The translations under genes and the position numbers were made by a program. The notes beneath the pieces are model-generated. The model had not been told where the DNA came from. It saw nothing but the letters and a program-made list of their open reading frames with translations, and ran no database searches. A stretch of DNA of 64,000 nucleotides, from positions 124,001 to 188,000 of the forward strand of contig NZ_LXFU01000041.1 in NCBI RefSeq assembly GCF_001657485.1, in the 5' to 3' direction. The stretch comes from Rhizobium sp. WYCCWR10014 (GTDB taxonomy: Bacteria > Pseudomonadota > Alphaproteobacteria > Rhizobiales > Rhizobiaceae). Position 1 is the stretch's first letter. Each line of letters begins with the position of its first letter. Below are positions 33,069-42,399 of the stretch, one piece after another.

Positions 33069-33217
33069 CTGGAGCGACGCGGTTATATCCACGCGTCACG
33101 CGGCCGGCATCCGCAGCGTCAACAATGTTCCTTTCATGTATTGCAAATATTATTCCCGCTGTGTTTGTAGGAAATACGCAGCGTTACCGCGCTCCGATTC
33201 TTTGGAGATTCAACTGA

Positions 33218-33607
33218 ATGAGAATAAAGGCCCTTGTTTGCGCTGCCCTGCTGATGCTGGCCGGCTGCAACGCCCCTGTGTCGCAATCCGTTGCGGATTC
33301 ACAGCGTCCTCCCTCGAATGACGTCCGGCAGACCTTCATCAATATCGTGTTCAAGAGAAGTTATCGGCACGAAGCAGGAGAAGTCGTATGGGCCCGCATT
33401 TCCAGCGTGGTGGTGCTTGAACCTGAGAAAAAGATCTATGCTTACTGCGTGCGTTTGGTGGCCAAGCGCGGCTGGGGAGACTGGGCCTATCTCGGCGTCT
33501 CCTTCACAGATGGCAAAATACTAGGCGCGACGGTGAATGACGATCGCTGCCGCGACAAGCGGCTGCGCTACTACCCGTTTCCTGAACTGACCGGCATGAA
33601 GACCTGA
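33218..33607 (+). CDS. Small lipoprotein (paralogue 1)
   Basis: A 129-residue protein with a lipoprotein signal (LLMLAGC, Cys17), then SQSVADSQRPPSNDVRQTF. The domain WARISSVVVLEPEKKIYAYC resembles its neighbour at 33830, as does the C-terminal DDRCRDKRLRYYPFPEL. Both have four or five cysteines in similar places. No named family is recognised. It is presumably anchored in the envelope. Confidence 0.75.
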   Translation: MRIKALVCAALLMLAGCNAPVSQSVADSQRPPSNDVRQTFINIVFKRSYRHEAGEVVWARISSVVVLEPEKKIYAYCVRLVAKRGWGDWAYLGVSFTDGKILGATVNDDRCRDKRLRYYPFPELTGMKT

Positions 33608-33829
33608 CGCAGGGGCGAGGGGCTCCGGCCGTGTCGCCGTTCAAGGCTCTGTTGAGCGGCGCGCGACAGGCATTTAGTGTCGTAAAGGTGCGGCACCCTC
33701 CAACCTTCCTCATGCTGAGGTGGGCAACCCGCAGGGTGGGGCTCAGGCACAGGATGCGGCGTTGCTGCTTGCAGCCAACGCCTTCGGGAAACCCGGTCCA
33801 TCAACTTTATTAGAGGGAGATCCGACTGA

Positions 33830-34207
33830 ATGAAAATCAAATTCCTTGCTTGCGCTGTCCTGCTGGCACTGGCTGGCTGCCAGACTCCGGCGTCGCAGTC
33901 CGTTGTCGATTCCCAGCAGCCGCCTTCCAGCGCAGTTCGACGCGAGTACGTCGAAGCTCTGCGGGGAACCATTAAGGCGGGGAACTTCGTGAAGGCCGAG
34001 ATTTCCAGCGTGGTTCTGCTTAATCCGAAAAAGCAGATATATGCTTATTGCACGCGCACGACGGAACGTGCCTACCCAAACTGGTCCTATATCGGCCTGG
34101 GCCTGCAGCACAACATGATACTGTATCTGAAAAAGAATGACTATCGCTGCCACGACGAACGGCTGCGTTACTATGATTTTCCCGAATTGCGTAAGATGAA
34201 ATACTGA
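33830..34207 (+). CDS. Small lipoprotein (paralogue 2)
   Basis: A 125-residue lipoprotein (LLALAGC, Cys17) clearly related to the gene at 33218: the same QSV(A/V)DSQ(R/Q)PPS linker, VKAEISSVVLLNPKKQIYAY, and the ending NDYRCHDERLRYYDFPEL. Tandem duplication followed by divergence of the middle segment explains the pair. GAGGGAGA lies about 10 bases before ATG 33830. Function unknown. Confidence 0.75.
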   Translation: MKIKFLACAVLLALAGCQTPASQSVVDSQQPPSSAVRREYVEALRGTIKAGNFVKAEISSVVLLNPKKQIYAYCTRTTERAYPNWSYIGLGLQHNMILYLKKNDYRCHDERLRYYDFPELRKMKY

Positions 34208-34303
34208 GAGAGAGGCGAGGCGCTTGGCAGCCTCGCATCACCTTGCGGCCGACGCCCTGCTCAAACCGTGAGAACCATTCCCACGCTCGGTGGCGCACCA
34301 TCC

Positions 34304-34750
34304 TCAGAAAACGGACGCCCTGGAGTCATCCATGGACGGCGCTCTGCAATACCACACGATGACGGCAATCGTTCCAATGGGAGCGAGCAACCCAAGGAGC
34401 TGGTGCCATCCGCTTCGGTTGATGTCGTGAAAACGTCGGGCGGCCATGGCGATTGAGGGAAGAAGCGTCGCCAGCGACCAGATCCCGTTCAATGTTGCGG
34501 TCCGATCAACAAGATACAAAACGATGCTGACGAGAACGACGAAGAGAGCCGAAAACCAGAATTCCGATCGGCTCGCTCTGCCGCTGAAATCAACATATTT
34601 CTTGAAATAACTGCTGATCGCCTGGCCGAAACCCATTGGCTGCGGCGTGCCGCCGAACCGGTTCGGCCCGGCGGGCGGTTTTCTGAGGATGAAGATCAAC
34701 GCCACCGGGAGCAACACGATCAACCAGTGAAAGAGAGAAAAACTGCCCAT
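34304..34750 (-). CDS. DUF805-family membrane protein
   Basis: A 148-residue protein with three to four transmembrane helices. The family core is present: a YFKKYVDFSGRASRSEFWF loop, then RRFHDINRSGWHQLL, then a last membrane helix (APIGTIAVIVWYC). DUF805 members (YhaH-like) are inner-membrane proteins of unknown function. A TTG 12 bases upstream is a possible alternative start; ATG 34750 has GGGGTATC before it. It is convergent with the second small lipoprotein gene. Confidence 0.85.
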   Translation of the reverse strand: MGSFSLFHWLIVLLPVALIFILRKPPAGPNRFGGTPQPMGFGQAISSYFKKYVDFSGRASRSEFWFSALFVVLVSIVLYLVDRTATLNGIWSLATLLPSIAMAARRFHDINRSGWHQLLGLLAPIGTIAVIVWYCRAPSMDDSRASVF

Positions 34751-34918
34751 GAGATACCCCAACGATTCGAACGACTTGAAGGTTAAATGATGTTCGTTTC
34801 CGGATGATTAACTTGCTTGCAATCAAGTACGCTCGGCAATCATTGCGTGAGAGGGGCACATGTCATATCGTGGGCAATATGGACGTTTGGAAGAGGTGGG
34901 CAGCGCGGCCGCAGTTAC

Positions 34919-35686
34919 TCAGCGCTTGGCCAGCACTCGTGCCTGCACCGGCTGCTCGATGCCCTTGAGCACAAGCATGCGCGTTTCGGCGCTTGCGGCG
35001 AGATCGGCAGCCTTTGCCGCCGTTTCGGAGGAGATCAGGATCTCGCCGGCGGCGGCCTGGGATTCGAGCCTTGCGGCCTGGTTGACGACGCCGCCGATCG
35101 CGGTGAAATCGCTACGGAAGCTTGAGAATTCGCCGATCTGGACCTCGCCGGAATGGATGCCGACGCCGACGCCGAGGGTGCGGCCGGGCAATGCCTGGAG
35201 CGCCAGATCGTTCAGCGCGGAGGCGCAGTTTCGCTGGATGTCCTGCGCGGCCGAGATGGCGGCGCCGGCGTGATCCTTTCTGACGATCGGAAAATTGAAG
35301 ATCGCCATCAGGCCGTCGCCCATCTGCTTGTTGACGATGCCGTCATGCGCCCAGATCGCCTGGGCGCAGCGATCCTGGAATAGGCTGACGATCTTGCTCA
35401 GTTGCACCGCTTCGATGCGCTCCGAAAGATCCGTGAAGCCCCTGATATCGGCAAACAGGATGGTGGCGTCGATGGTGATCTGGCGCTGCTTCTTGACATA
35501 TTGGAAGGAGCGCTCGCAGATCGTGCAGATATCGGGGTTCATCTTGCTGCGGGTGATGCCGAGGGCACGGAAGGGCAAGGCAAGCGGACCGCCGATCGGG
35601 ATCGGCACATGCATCTGGTCCCAGCAGCCGCGGCAGATCCTGGCGCTGCCGTGCTTGGCCGGCTCCGTGAAAGAGGCTGTCGTCAT
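34919..35686 (-). CDS. Class III adenylate/guanylate cyclase with Cys-rich N-terminus
   Basis: A 255-residue protein. Residues 15-60 carry two CxxC pairs (Cys18/21 and Cys54/57), which look like a metal-binding knuckle. The cyclase domain follows, with metal-binding Asp80 in ILFADIRGFTDLS and Asp124 in KQMGDGLMAIF, and a C-terminal transition-state region in AIGGVVNQAARLESQA. It should make cAMP or cGMP. ATG 35686 is the best start; an upstream GTG/ATG frame exists. It faces another cyclase across a 231-base divergent spacer. Confidence 0.88.
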   Translation of the reverse strand: MTTASFTEPAKHGSARICRGCWDQMHVPIPIGGPLALPFRALGITRSKMNPDICTICERSFQYVKKQRQITIDATILFADIRGFTDLSERIEAVQLSKIVSLFQDRCAQAIWAHDGIVNKQMGDGLMAIFNFPIVRKDHAGAAISAAQDIQRNCASALNDLALQALPGRTLGVGVGIHSGEVQIGEFSSFRSDFTAIGGVVNQAARLESQAAAGEILISSETAAKAADLAASAETRMLVLKGIEQPVQARVLAKR

Positions 35687-35917
35687 ATCTCGCAATCCAT
35701 CGCCTGATAGCTGAAAACAAGCTTCCGACACTCGCTTGCTTTTGGCAACTCTGCTGATGTCTGGGGTGACGATGGATTGAAGTATTTCGTCCCGCCCCAT
35801 CCTTTATCGGACACGTCGCCATTAAGTTGAATATCGCCCCGCCCGACGATAGCATCGCGGTAGGACATACTGTAGAATATTTTTAGTAATACCTTCGCTC
35901 TCCAGGAAAGACCGGGG

Positions 35918-38134
35918 ATGGAGCGCCGTCTTGCAGCAATCCTGATCGCTGATGTCGTCGGTTACAGTCGATTGAGCCAGATCGACGAAGAGGGCACCCG
36001 CGCGCGTTTTCAGGCAGATCAGAACGATGTCTTCGAGCCGGCGATCGAGCGTCACCATGGCCGGCTGGTCAAAACCATGGGCGATGGTCTGCTGGTCGAA
36101 TTTCAGAGTGTCGTCGATGCCTTGCGCTGCGCGGTGGAGGTTCAGCAACTGAAAGCCACGCAGAGTGCTGCGGCGCTGCCGGAGCATCGGCTCGAGTTCC
36201 GGATCGGCATCAATCTCGGCGATATCATCGTCGAGGGCGAAGACATCCAGGGCGACGGTGTCAATATCGCCGATCGAATTCAGGCGCAGGCGGAACCGGG
36301 CGGTATCGCCATATCGGGCACGACATACGACCAGGTGAAATCGAAAATCCCGGTCGGTTTCGCTTCGCTCGGCGAACAGCGGTTGAAGAGCATCACCGAA
36401 CCGATCCGGGTCTATCGCATCCTGCTTGACCCCACTGCCGCCGGCAAGACTGTCAAGACCCGCAGGCGCCTGCCGATACGCCGCCTCGTTGCCGGCATCG
36501 CGGCGGCCGTCGTCCTCGCGCTTGTGGGCGCAGCACTCTGGTGGCAGCCATGGATGCCGGCAAAACCGCCGGGGCCTGGCGAACGTTTTGCCTATCCGTT
36601 GCCGGACAGGCCCTCAGTCGCGGTTCTGCCCTTCATCAATGTCAGCGGCGACACTGAGCACGACCATCTTGCAGCGGGGTTGACGGACGATCTGATCACC
36701 GAATTGTCCAAAGTATCAGGCCTCTTCGTCATCGCCCGCCACTCGATCTTCGCCATCCAGGGCTCCGTCGGCAAGATCCAGGACGTGGCCGCCGAACTCG
36801 GCGTGCAATATGTACTCGAAGGAACCTTACAACGGGCGGGGCCGCGGCTGCGGATCAATGTCAAGCTGATCGACGCGGTCAGCGGCTTGTCGCTCTGGGC
36901 CGAGCGCTACGATCGCCAATATGCCGACCTCTTTGCCGTTCAGGACGATGTGATCGGCAAGATCATTTCGGCCCTGTCGGTCAAGCTCAGCGCCCGCGAG
37001 CGCGACCAACTGGCTCGGATCCCGACCGAAAATCTCGAAGCCTACGATTTTTACATGCGGGCCGAGCAGGAAGGCTTCATCTTGAGGGATGTCGACACCT
37101 ATCGTCGGACACTGTCCTTCTACCAGAAGGCGATCGATCTCGATCCGGGCTTTGCCAATGCCCATGCGGGAATCGCCCGAGTCGCCGTCGATGTCTGGCG
37201 CAACGACTATAATTACCTCTGGTCGGCCGCCGTCGCCCGCAAGATCGCCTATGACGCTGCCGGGCAGGCCCTCAAACTGGATCCCAACAATGCCAGGGCG
37301 CACACGGTGCTTGCCCTGCTGCAATGGGTGGATGGACGCGAGACGGAGGCCAAAAATTCCGCCAACATGGCGGTTGCGATGGAGCCGAACGATGCGGAGG
37401 CCGCCGCCAACCTCGCTCTCATCCTAGTCCATACCGGAAGCAGCGAGCAGGCGATCACGGAGATGGAAAAGGCTTTGCGGCTCGACCCTTCGCCGGCGTC
37501 GAGCTTTCAACTGCTGGCGGGGATCGTCTTTTATACCGCGGGCGATGATCAGCGCGCGATCTCACTGATAGAGCCGACGCTCGACAGCCTGCCGAAGGTC
37601 GAGCCGGCACGCGAATACCTGGCGGCGGCCTATGCCGACCAGGGCAATGAAACCAAGGCTGCAGCGGAGACGGCAAAGCTGCTGGAGCTCTTCCCCGAAA
37701 GCAATCTCACCTATTACGGCTATCTCTATGATTACTGGCGGGACGGCGATCTGCAGCGCCATCTGGCCGGATTGCGAAAGGCCGGCATTCCCCAATGGCC
37801 CTTCGGCTTTAAAGGCAGTCAAGCCGACAGGCTCGGCGAGGCAGACCTGCGCAATCTTGTCGACGGCAAGAGCTGGACCGGCAAGCACAAGAACGGCACG
37901 GATTTCACCCAATATTTCGACAAGGCTGGAAATACCGCCTATCGTAGCGCGAATACCAACATCACCGGTATCGTCGAGGTGCGAGGCGACAGTCTCTGCG
38001 AAAAATTCGACGGCTATTTCCTCGACCGGATGGTGTGCGGATATGTTTACCGCAACACGTCAGGTGAGCAGCGCGACAGGCCATACGTCCATGTCACGCC
38101 GCGCGCCTTGACGTTCTTTTCACCCACACCCTGA
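35918..38134 (+). CDS. Class III cyclase with TolB-like and TPR domains
   Basis: A 738-residue multidomain protein. Residues 1-170 are the cyclase (Asp12 in ADVVGYSRL, Asp56 in TMGDGLLVEF; GDGVNIADRIQAQAEPGG). A transmembrane helix lies near 190-212 (LVAGIAAAVVLALVGAALWW). A TolB/FlgO-like domain follows (SVAVLPFINVSGDTEHDHLA), then TPR repeats (380-560). The last 85 residues (WTGKHKNGTDFTQYF onward) form a separate unknown domain. The architecture is frequent in rhizobia, which carry many cyclases. Confidence 0.92.
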   Translation: MERRLAAILIADVVGYSRLSQIDEEGTRARFQADQNDVFEPAIERHHGRLVKTMGDGLLVEFQSVVDALRCAVEVQQLKATQSAAALPEHRLEFRIGINLGDIIVEGEDIQGDGVNIADRIQAQAEPGGIAISGTTYDQVKSKIPVGFASLGEQRLKSITEPIRVYRILLDPTAAGKTVKTRRRLPIRRLVAGIAAAVVLALVGAALWWQPWMPAKPPGPGERFAYPLPDRPSVAVLPFINVSGDTEHDHLAAGLTDDLITELSKVSGLFVIARHSIFAIQGSVGKIQDVAAELGVQYVLEGTLQRAGPRLRINVKLIDAVSGLSLWAERYDRQYADLFAVQDDVIGKIISALSVKLSARERDQLARIPTENLEAYDFYMRAEQEGFILRDVDTYRRTLSFYQKAIDLDPGFANAHAGIARVAVDVWRNDYNYLWSAAVARKIAYDAAGQALKLDPNNARAHTVLALLQWVDGRETEAKNSANMAVAMEPNDAEAAANLALILVHTGSSEQAITEMEKALRLDPSPASSFQLLAGIVFYTAGDDQRAISLIEPTLDSLPKVEPAREYLAAAYADQGNETKAAAETAKLLELFPESNLTYYGYLYDYWRDGDLQRHLAGLRKAGIPQWPFGFKGSQADRLGEADLRNLVDGKSWTGKHKNGTDFTQYFDKAGNTAYRSANTNITGIVEVRGDSLCEKFDGYFLDRMVCGYVYRNTSGEQRDRPYVHVTPRALTFFSPTP

Positions 38135-38153
38135 AGGGTCGGGCCTTGCGGCT

Positions 38154-38711
38154 TCATTTCGTATCCGGTTGCTGCCAGACGGTGTGCATCTTCTCCGAAA
38201 TCAGCGTCTGCTGAACTTCGGACCAATGCTTCTTCGAGTCGGTCACCTTGGTGGGATTCTTCTCCATGCCTTCGGCTGCCCCGGGATCATAGCTCAGGTA
38301 GAGTTTGCCATCGATGATCCGCCAGGCTTTCGGATCGATATTGGTGGTCACCGTCCCGAAAGACACGCCGTCGGCGCAATAGCCGCCATATTGCGGCGCA
38401 TATTTGGACGGATCGCCCTTGAAGAGGTCGCGATTTTTAGCGCTGGCGAAATACCAGGTCGCGCCAAGCCAGTGGTGGGAATATGTCTCGGATCCTTCGA
38501 CGGCCTGGTTTTCAGTGAAATAGGCGACCGGGTCATAACCCTTGATCGCGATATCGCCGAAATAGCCGGTATTGACGAGATCTTCCGCCGCCATAACCTG
38601 AGTGAAAGGCGGCTGAAGGAAGGAAAGCAGCATGACCGCAGCGCCAAGTGCCACGCCCATTCGCTTTCCGGATTTTTGCACATTGCCGCGTTTTTGCATA
38701 AGATAAGACAT
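38154..38711 (-). CDS. Exported YHS-domain protein
   Basis: A 185-residue protein with a signal peptide (AAVMLLSFLQPPFTQVMAAE). The YHS-like domain runs DIAIKGYDPVAYFTEN, then YSHHWLGATWYFASAKNRDL and KYAPQYGGYCADGVSFG. Related proteins are annotated as YHS-domain proteins with possible metal or haem roles, unproven. ATG 38711 follows GGAGC at good spacing. The ankyrin gene ends 44 bases upstream on the same strand, so an operon is likely. Confidence 0.88.
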   Translation of the reverse strand: MSYLMQKRGNVQKSGKRMGVALGAAVMLLSFLQPPFTQVMAAEDLVNTGYFGDIAIKGYDPVAYFTENQAVEGSETYSHHWLGATWYFASAKNRDLFKGDPSKYAPQYGGYCADGVSFGTVTTNIDPKAWRIIDGKLYLSYDPGAAEGMEKNPTKVTDSKKHWSEVQQTLISEKMHTVWQQPDTK

Positions 38712-38755
38712 AATAAGCTCCGTTCCCGGACGCGGTCTGTTACTCCGGCGAAATG

Positions 38756-39346
38756 CTATTGCCGCTTGGTGCATTCCTTGTAGAGCGGTTCGCCCACAAG
38801 CTCGGCTTTCTGGCAAACAGCACCGGCTTCCATGAGTAATTTGGCCGTATCCCAATGCGCCCGCCACCCGGCTTGAGTGAGAGGCGTGTACCCGTTTCTT
38901 TCCGTCGCTTCGACATCCGCGCTCTTCGTCAGCAGAAAAGCGACCACGTCGGTGCGGCCCTCTTCGGCGGCGCCGTGCAGCGGCGACATCTGATAGAAAT
39001 TCTTCCCGTCGTTGACATCAGCTCCCTCAACGACAAGCCGTTTCACCACCTCCAGATTTCCTCCATAGGCTGCTGCGTGAAGCGCCGTCAGCCCACCCTT
39101 GTTGCGAATTTCGATGTCGGCGCCGCGATCCAGCAAAAGAACGACGACATCGGCATGGCCCGCCAATGACGCGATAATCAACGCCGGCTCGCCCGCCTCA
39201 TCGAGCTCCGACAGATCGGAGCCCTGGTCCAGCAACTGTGTGACGCGGGCGACATCGCCGTCCTTAGCCGCCTGATGCAAAGGACCTGCCCATGCCGGCA
39301 GGACGCCAATGACAAGCGTAGCAACAGTCGCGATAAAAATATTCAC
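38756..39346 (-). CDS. Exported ankyrin-repeat protein
   Basis: A 196-residue protein. From GTG 39346 it has a signal-like start (NIFIATVATLVIGVLPAWAG), then about five ankyrin repeats: PLHQAAKDGDVARVTQLLDQ, ALIIASLAGHADVVVLLLDRGAD, ALHAAAYGGNLEVVKRL, and so on. The end, CQKAELVGEPLYKECTK, has two cysteines. Periplasmic ankyrin proteins often work with peroxide-detoxifying or YHS partners (AnkB in Pseudomonas). The downstream YHS gene is a candidate partner. Confidence 0.85.
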   Translation of the reverse strand: MNIFIATVATLVIGVLPAWAGPLHQAAKDGDVARVTQLLDQGSDLSELDEAGEPALIIASLAGHADVVVLLLDRGADIEIRNKGGLTALHAAAYGGNLEVVKRLVVEGADVNDGKNFYQMSPLHGAAEEGRTDVVAFLLTKSADVEATERNGYTPLTQAGWRAHWDTAKLLMEAGAVCQKAELVGEPLYKECTKRQ

Positions 39347-39614
39347 GGGCACGATCTCGGTTTGATCAGGGTTCGTATGCGCCGTTTTGTCGCGTTTTAG
39401 CACGTGTGCAATTCGTAAACAAGATTGCGCTAATGGACGCGTGCTCCCGGTCAATCCCACTTGTGCGCTACGGCTGCGACCGGCGGTTTCATGGAATACG
39501 GTCACACTTGTTACTCCCCCTGTTCGATTTCCGATGCGAAACTATCTCAGACCAAAGCGCGATGAACCGGGCTTCCAAGCCCGGGAAATCGCCCCAATGA
39601 GGAGTTTGAAAGCC

Positions 39615-40403
39615 ATGACTGCTTCAGCCGAGAATGGAAAAAGCGGACAAGCGATGCGCAAACCACCGGTCGTGTCACCGCAGGCCTGGGAGGCGGCCCG
39701 CGAGCAGTTGCTCGTCAAGGAAAAGGCTGAGACCCGCGCCCGCGACGCACTGGCCGCCGAGCGCCGGCGCATGCCGTGGATGGCTGTCGAGAAGGCCTAT
39801 GCGTTCGAGGGTCCCCAGGGAAAAGTCAGCCTGCTCGACCTGTTCGAAGGTAGACACCAACTCGTCCTCTACCGCGCCTTCTACGAGCCCGGTGTGTTCG
39901 GCTGGCCCGAACATGCCTGCCGCGGCTGCTCGATGGTGGCCGATCAGGTCGCCCATGTCGCCCATCTCAACGCCCGCGACACGACGCTGGTCTTTGCCTC
40001 GCGTGCGCCGCAGGCCGACATTGCACGGCTGAAGGCCCGGATGGGCTGGACGATGCCGTGGGTGACGATCACCGACAGCTTCGACAAGGACTTCGGCGTC
40101 GACGAGTGGCACGGCACCAATGTGTTCTACCGCGACGGCGAGCGCATCTTCCGCACCTATTTCATCAACAACCGCGGCGACGAGCAGATGGGCGGCACCT
40201 GGAACTATCTCGACATCACGCCGCTCGGCCGCCAGGAAGTCTGGGAGGATTCGCCGAAGGGCTATCCCCAGACCCCGACCTACAAGTGGTGGAACTGGCA
40301 CGACAGCTATATGCCGGACGCCGAGCCCGATAAGAAATGGGTCGAGGTGTCAGATGCAGGGGAGGCGGCGTTCAGGGCCGAGAGCGCAAACGAGAAACCG
40401 TAG
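39615..40403 (+). CDS. DUF899-family thioredoxin-like protein
   Basis: A 262-residue protein of the DUF899 family, related in fold to thioredoxins/peroxiredoxins. Typical features are PQGKVSLLDLFEGRHQLVLY, then the cysteine site WPEHACRGCSMVADQVAH, and TLVFASRAPQADIARLKARMGW, with DITPLGRQE at the C-terminus. The CRGC pair could act in redox chemistry, though the reaction is not established. ATG 39615 follows GAGG; the frame is open much further upstream. It is divergent from the ankyrin/YHS operon. Confidence 0.88.
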   Translation: MTASAENGKSGQAMRKPPVVSPQAWEAAREQLLVKEKAETRARDALAAERRRMPWMAVEKAYAFEGPQGKVSLLDLFEGRHQLVLYRAFYEPGVFGWPEHACRGCSMVADQVAHVAHLNARDTTLVFASRAPQADIARLKARMGWTMPWVTITDSFDKDFGVDEWHGTNVFYRDGERIFRTYFINNRGDEQMGGTWNYLDITPLGRQEVWEDSPKGYPQTPTYKWWNWHDSYMPDAEPDKKWVEVSDAGEAAFRAESANEKP

Positions 40404-40638
40404 GGTCGGTTCGGCCGTATCCTCCGTCCCGGCAGGAGGGTACGGCGGTCTGTCTGAAAGTCTGGCGAACCGCAAATCTCCATTCATGACGACGCATCAG
40501 CTGGGTAGGTCGTGGCGCCGCTGGCGCTTGCTCCGTACCGTCGCCTCCCTGCACCTTCTGCGCGCAATATTTCATTGACATATCTCCTTACTGTCACGGA
40601 ACCATGCTAGATTTCGGGCGGTTTTAGGGGAGGCGGGC

Positions 40639-42399
40639 ATGGATACGGATTTTCGTGTGACCGGTAGGAATGCCGCGTCACTCTTTGCGCTGACCATCCA
40701 TCGTGGCGATGGCATGGTGCTGCTCGGTATGAACTGGAAGGACGGTCGGCCGCCGGTCGATTTCGTCGGCTTTGCCATCCAGTATCGGGAGCCGGGCACG
40801 GACTTCTTCAAGAACGTGCGCAATCGCATCGGCTTTCCCGGCCAGCCGGTTCCCGATGACGGCATCCGCACCACCGACGCGCCGATCCAGAAGTTCCGTT
40901 GGGTGCATTTTCCCTTCAATGCCGATCTGCCCGGCAAGTTCACCTACCGCGTCACGCCAAAGTTCATGGATGCCGCGGGCGCGCTGACCTCGGGCGAGGC
41001 GCAGGAGGCAGAGCTGGCGCTGATGCGCGAAACCATTCCCGGCAAGCTCAACGTCGCCTTCACCCGCGGCTTCGTCTCGTCGCAGGCCTTCGTGCGCAAT
41101 TTTGCCGCCGACGCGCCGACGATCATCACGCTGGTGCCACCGAATGGCGACCAGGGGCTGGACTTCGTGCCGACCCATGCCGATGCCGAGCGGGCGCTCG
41201 CCTGGATGGGCTTCGAGGCGCGGGCCGAAACGCTCGATCTGCTCGACAGGGCGCGCGAGGCTGGCGCCGAGGTGCGTGCCATCGCCTATGACCTCAACCT
41301 GCCCGAGGTGGTCACCCGGCTGGAGGCACTGGGGCCGAAGCTCAAGATCATCATCGACGACAGCGACCGTACCAAGGGCCACGGCCGCCCGAATTCGCCG
41401 GAGACGCGGGCGGCGGAGCGGCTGATCGCCTCGGCGGGTGTTGCCAACGTCAAGCGCCAGCACATGGCCAACCTGCAGCATCAGAAGTCGATCGCGGTCA
41501 GCGGCGGCGGCTTTTCGACCGTGCTTTACGGCTCGACCAATCTCAGCTGGCGCGGGCTCTATGTACAGTCGAACAACAGCCTTGCCGTTCACAGCGAAAA
41601 GGCGATCGACGATTATTTCACCGCCTTCGAGAGTTATTTCACCGCCAAACGCGCCGAAGACTTCCGCGACTCGCCAAGTTCCGCCGGCTGGATCGATCTT
41701 GGCCTTGACGGCGTCGACGCCAAGGTCGCTTTCTCCCCACACAGCGATGCCAATGGCCGGCTCGACGAGATCGGCGCCGATATCGATACGGCAGAGTCCA
41801 GCGTCCTCTTTTCGCTCGCCTTCCTCGGCCAGATGACCAAGGGGGCGATCGGCCCGGCGCTCGGCCGCGCGCTCGAACGTCCCGCGGTGCATGTCATGGG
41901 CATTGCCGATGCCGAGGTGCGCGCCGGCAATCTCGGCCTCAACGTGCTGACGCCGGACAATCGCCGCAGGGTGGTGCGGGCCGCCGCCTTGACGGGCAAT
42001 GTGCCGCCGCCCTTCCTGACGGAACCCTCGGGCCTTGCCGGCGTCGACGGCAACCAGCGCGGCACGCGCATGCACCATAAATTCGTCGTGCTCGATTTCG
42101 ACAAGCCGACGGCGCGCGTCTATCTCGGCTCCTACAATTTCTCGAACCCTGCCGATGACGAGAACGGCGAGAACCTCGTCCTCGTGCGCGACCGGACAGT
42201 TGCGACCAGCTACATGATCGAGGCGCTCAGGATGTACGACCACTACATATTCCGCGTCGCCTCCGAAGCGAGCGACGGCCCGGCCCGTCCGCTGGAGCTC
42301 AAACGCCCGCCTCAGACCGGCGGCACGCCCTGGTTCGAACGCGACTGGACCGACCCCATCCGCGCCCGGGACCGGGAGTTGTTTGCCCGGGCGGAGTAA
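40639..42399 (+). CDS. Phospholipase D-like protein with one complete HKD motif
   Basis: A 586-residue PLD-superfamily protein. The second catalytic motif is complete: His479, Lys481 and Asp486 in MHHKFVVLDFD, with GSYNFSNP after it. The first is HQKSIAVS (His281, Lys283), where Ser288 replaces the usual Asp, followed by LYGSTNLSWRG. The N-terminal 140 residues (FRVTGRNAASLFALTIHRG) form a beta-rich domain of unknown role. No signal peptide is seen. Nuclease, phospholipase or other phosphodiesterase activity is possible. Confidence 0.85.
   Translation: MDTDFRVTGRNAASLFALTIHRGDGMVLLGMNWKDGRPPVDFVGFAIQYREPGTDFFKNVRNRIGFPGQPVPDDGIRTTDAPIQKFRWVHFPFNADLPGKFTYRVTPKFMDAAGALTSGEAQEAELALMRETIPGKLNVAFTRGFVSSQAFVRNFAADAPTIITLVPPNGDQGLDFVPTHADAERALAWMGFEARAETLDLLDRAREAGAEVRAIAYDLNLPEVVTRLEALGPKLKIIIDDSDRTKGHGRPNSPETRAAERLIASAGVANVKRQHMANLQHQKSIAVSGGGFSTVLYGSTNLSWRGLYVQSNNSLAVHSEKAIDDYFTAFESYFTAKRAEDFRDSPSSAGWIDLGLDGVDAKVAFSPHSDANGRLDEIGADIDTAESSVLFSLAFLGQMTKGAIGPALGRALERPAVHVMGIADAEVRAGNLGLNVLTPDNRRRVVRAAALTGNVPPPFLTEPSGLAGVDGNQRGTRMHHKFVVLDFDKPTARVYLGSYNFSNPADDENGENLVLVRDRTVATSYMIEALRMYDHYIFRVASEASDGPARPLELKRPPQTGGTPWFERDWTDPIRARDRELFARAE

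Noticed and set aside
40678..42243. 521-codon frame antisense to the PLD-like gene
   Set aside because: The sense strand has clear HKD motifs and the antisense frame is a compositional shadow of high-GC third positions.
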